Source: Deltaproteobacteria bacterium (GTDB lineage: Bacteria > Desulfobacterota > DSM-4660 > Desulfatiglandales > Desulfatiglandaceae). Taken from it: 7,198 bases of DNA. The position numbers and the translations under genes were made by a program. Below are positions 5,266-7,198 of this stretch, in pieces; within the stretch, counting starts at the first letter, position 1; every line of letters starts with the position of its first letter. The notes below the pieces were generated by a model. That model did no database searches, was not told where the DNA came from, and was given only the letters and a program-made list of their open reading frames with translations. Location: NCBI GenBank assembly GCA_019307645.1, contig JAFDJF010000363.1, positions 1-7,198 of the forward strand, read 5' to 3'.

Positions 5266-7198
5266 ATGCGTTTGTTCAAAGGATTTATCTTCGGATTGCT
5301 TTTTCTGGCACTCTCCACGAATATCTGCACGGCGTATGACCCCTCTTTTGAGATCGATCTGAACATCAAGGAGTTCAGGCTGAAAAACGGTATGATGTTC
5401 CTTATTGTCGAGCGCCCGACCACCCCGCAGGTTGCCTGCAGACTTGCAATCAGAGCAGGCTCAGCCCTTGAAGACAGTGGCAAGACCGGTCTTGCCCACC
5501 TGCTTGAGCACATGATGTTCAAGGGCACCAAGAATTTCGGCACGCTGGACGTCAAAAAGGATCGGGAACTTCAGGCGCACATCGAAGCTGCCTACCAGAC
5601 GGCCCTGGCAGAAGAAACCAAACGAAAGCCTGACCAGGAACTAATCAAGGCCAAACGCCTGGAAATGGATGCACTCCGCAAAGAGGTCCAGAATATCTAT
5701 GTCCCCCACGCCTTCTCATCGCAGCTTGGAAAAAACGGCGCCACGGGTGTGAATGCCTTCACCAGCAAAGATCAAACCCAGTACATTGCATCAATCCCAT
5801 CGGATATGCTGGAGCTGTGGTTCTCTATTGTCAGTGAACAGTTGTTCGAGCCTTCCTGGCGGGAGTTTTATGTGGAAAAAGAGGTTGTGCAGCGCGAGTG
5901 GGCATTCCGGTATATCAATAATCCGGAGGGCGCAGCCTGGCTTGATCTTTATGCAGAGGCCTTTCATGCTCACCCCTACCGAAATCCGACCATAGGCTGG
6001 AAAGCCGATATGGAAAAGTACAGCACCACGGATGCTGTTGAATTTCACAAGAAATACTATACCCCGACCAATGCCGTATGTGTACTGGCAGGAGATGTAA
6101 CAGTCGAACAGGCCAAAGCACTGGCCGAAATCTATTTTGAACGGTACCCCGCAGGGAACCCGGCGCCCGAGAGAGTAACCAGAGAACCGCCTCAGAAAGG
6201 CCCGCGCAGAAGTATCCGTTATCTGAGGGGCGCACGTACGCCACTCATCAGGACCGGATTCCATATCGCCCCCATGGGGTCAAAAGATTTTTATGCCCTT
6301 GATGCATTGTCGTCGGTCCTGAGCCAGGGGCGCAGCGCCCGCTTAACCCAAAACATCGTGGAAAAAGGTCTTGCCGTGCAGGCATGGGCCCACAATCCTG
6401 ACAACCGCTACGACGGCAGCATGTTCATTCTCGGCGGCTCTCCGAACGAACCTGAAGCGCTTAAAAACATTGATCTTACTGAAAAAGAAAAGCGCAAGAT
6501 CTATCTCAGCGCCTGCGAAGACCTTGAAAATATCCTTCTCGCTGAAATCGAAAAACTGAAAACAGAATGGGTGCCCGAACAAGAGCTCAACCGAATCAAA
6601 AAGCTCAACCAGCGCGCATTCCTGGATAGAATGCGCACCAATGAACACCTGGCAGGCTCCCTGGCCATGCTCGAGGTCCAGACAGGCTGGCGCTACATGA
6701 CCACGTACCTGGAAAAATTTGCCGAAGTCACGCCGGAAGAGATTCAAGAGGCAGCGAAAAAATACCTGAAGACTGACAATAAAACCAGTGTTTACGTGAT
6801 TCCGGGCGGGTCACCTGACCGCCCGCCGGAACATTATTCCGAAGTCCGGTCGGTAGGCCACTCAGCCGCTTCCAGGGTTGTCAAACCCGATATATCCACC
6901 AACAATTCAATCTACAAAACACCTGAACAATGGAACCACCCGTTTTCTTTTGAGCGAACACCTGAAAAGATCAAATATCCTGAAGCGGAAATCACAAATA
7001 TCGGAGAGACAACCGTATTCTATTTGCCGGACAGGGAACTCCCTCTCATCGATCTGACGCTCCTGGTCAAGGCCGGTGCGGTCGATGTGGATGACGGAAA
7101 AATCGGCCTTTCCAAAATGATCAATGGGTGCATCATCCGCGGCGGGACCGAAAAGCACGCACCTTATGAGCTGGCACGGGTTTTGGACGAAAGCACCA
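5266..7198 (+). CDS. Secreted M16 (pitrilysin/insulinase) family zinc protease, 3' truncated by window edge
   Basis: The frame is open from the ATG at 5266 to the window end (644 codons, no stop); members with two M16 halves usually reach about 900 residues. AGGAG at 5252-5256, nine bases upstream, supports the start. Residues 1-23 are a signal peptide with probable cleavage at CTA/YD, so the enzyme acts in the periplasm or envelope. The inverted zinc motif HLLEH gives H78, E81 and H82, followed by NAFTSKDQTQY (163-173) and VEKEVVQRE with E204 and the likely third zinc ligand E211. A charged, helix-prone insertion at about 92-157 widens the ligand spacing to 128 residues between H82 and E211, against roughly 76 in pitrilysin. 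An M16 C-terminal-type domain begins near 260 (KKYYTPTNAVCVLAGDV). From about 576 a second M16 half starts without HxxEH (GLSKMINGCIIRGGTEK), the usual inactive partner. It is divergent from amrA and no functional link is evident. Confidence 0.92.
   Translation, partial: MRLFKGFIFGLLFLALSTNICTAYDPSFEIDLNIKEFRLKNGMMFLIVERPTTPQVACRLAIRAGSALEDSGKTGLAHLLEHMMFKGTKNFGTLDVKKDRELQAHIEAAYQTALAEETKRKPDQELIKAKRLEMDALRKEVQNIYVPHAFSSQLGKNGATGVNAFTSKDQTQYIASIPSDMLELWFSIVSEQLFEPSWREFYVEKEVVQREWAFRYINNPEGAAWLDLYAEAFHAHPYRNPTIGWKADMEKYSTTDAVEFHKKYYTPTNAVCVLAGDVTVEQAKALAEIYFERYPAGNPAPERVTREPPQKGPRRSIRYLRGARTPLIRTGFHIAPMGSKDFYALDALSSVLSQGRSARLTQNIVEKGLAVQAWAHNPDNRYDGSMFILGGSPNEPEALKNIDLTEKEKRKIYLSACEDLENILLAEIEKLKTEWVPEQELNRIKKLNQRAFLDRMRTNEHLAGSLAMLEVQTGWRYMTTYLEKFAEVTPEEIQEAAKKYLKTDNKTSVYVIPGGSPDRPPEHYSEVRSVGHSAASRVVKPDISTNNSIYKTPEQWNHPFSFERTPEKIKYPEAEITNIGETTVFYLPDRELPLIDLTLLVKAGAVDVDDGKIGLSKMINGCIIRGGTEKHAPYELARVLDEST

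Noticed and set aside
5247..7158. Several minus-strand open frames opposite the M16 gene
   Set aside because: The plus-strand frame has a signal peptide, the HxxEH motif and family-wide similarity; the antisense frames show nothing recognisable.

Overview
The window looks like a chromosomal stretch from a Gram-negative, probably anaerobic bacterium, most likely a deltaproteobacterium (Desulfobacterota) or a relative. This rests on gene content (AmmeMemoRadiSam proteins, a membrane-fused spermidine synthase-like protein, a secreted M16 zinc protease) and on the kind of short palindromic and heptameric repeats that fill every intergenic gap. The taxonomic call is an inference; no rRNA or other marker gene is present.

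Layout. Bases 1-543 hold no gene: about 195 unremarkable bases, then a nested imperfect palindrome (196-459), then a heptamer array (501-556) that runs into the 3' end of the first gene. Three genes follow on the minus strand, transcribed right to left: amrA (4889 to 4128), a 698-residue polytopic spermidine synthase-like protein (3824 to 1728) and amrS (1725 to 544). The last two are only 2 nt apart and look translationally coupled. Between amrA and the membrane gene lies a 212-bp element with 18-bp terminal inverted repeats starting GTAA and an exact 8-bp target duplication, the signature of a non-autonomous IS66-family element. Without it the amrA-to-membrane-gene gap would be about 83 bp, so the three genes were probably one tighter operon. 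Bases 4890-5265 separate amrA from a divergent plus-strand M16 protease gene that runs off the right edge. This gap holds a GC-rich hairpin against the amrA start and a MITE-like unit with inverted ends and three internal palindromes.

How the genes may work together. AMMECR1 (AmrA) and the radical SAM enzyme (AmrS) are two of the three parts of the AmmeMemoRadiSam system, whose reaction is not known to me. The MEMO partner (AmrB) is not in the window, and a membrane protein with a SAM-binding, aminopropyltransferase-type domain sits between the other two. AmrA has an N-terminal hydrophobic anchor or signal peptide and AmrS has a Tat-like leader with RK instead of RR, so the set looks like a membrane-associated or exported form of the system. 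The most interesting point is the combination of envelope-targeted AMMECR1 and radical SAM proteins, a membrane spermidine synthase-like partner, and no adjacent MEMO.
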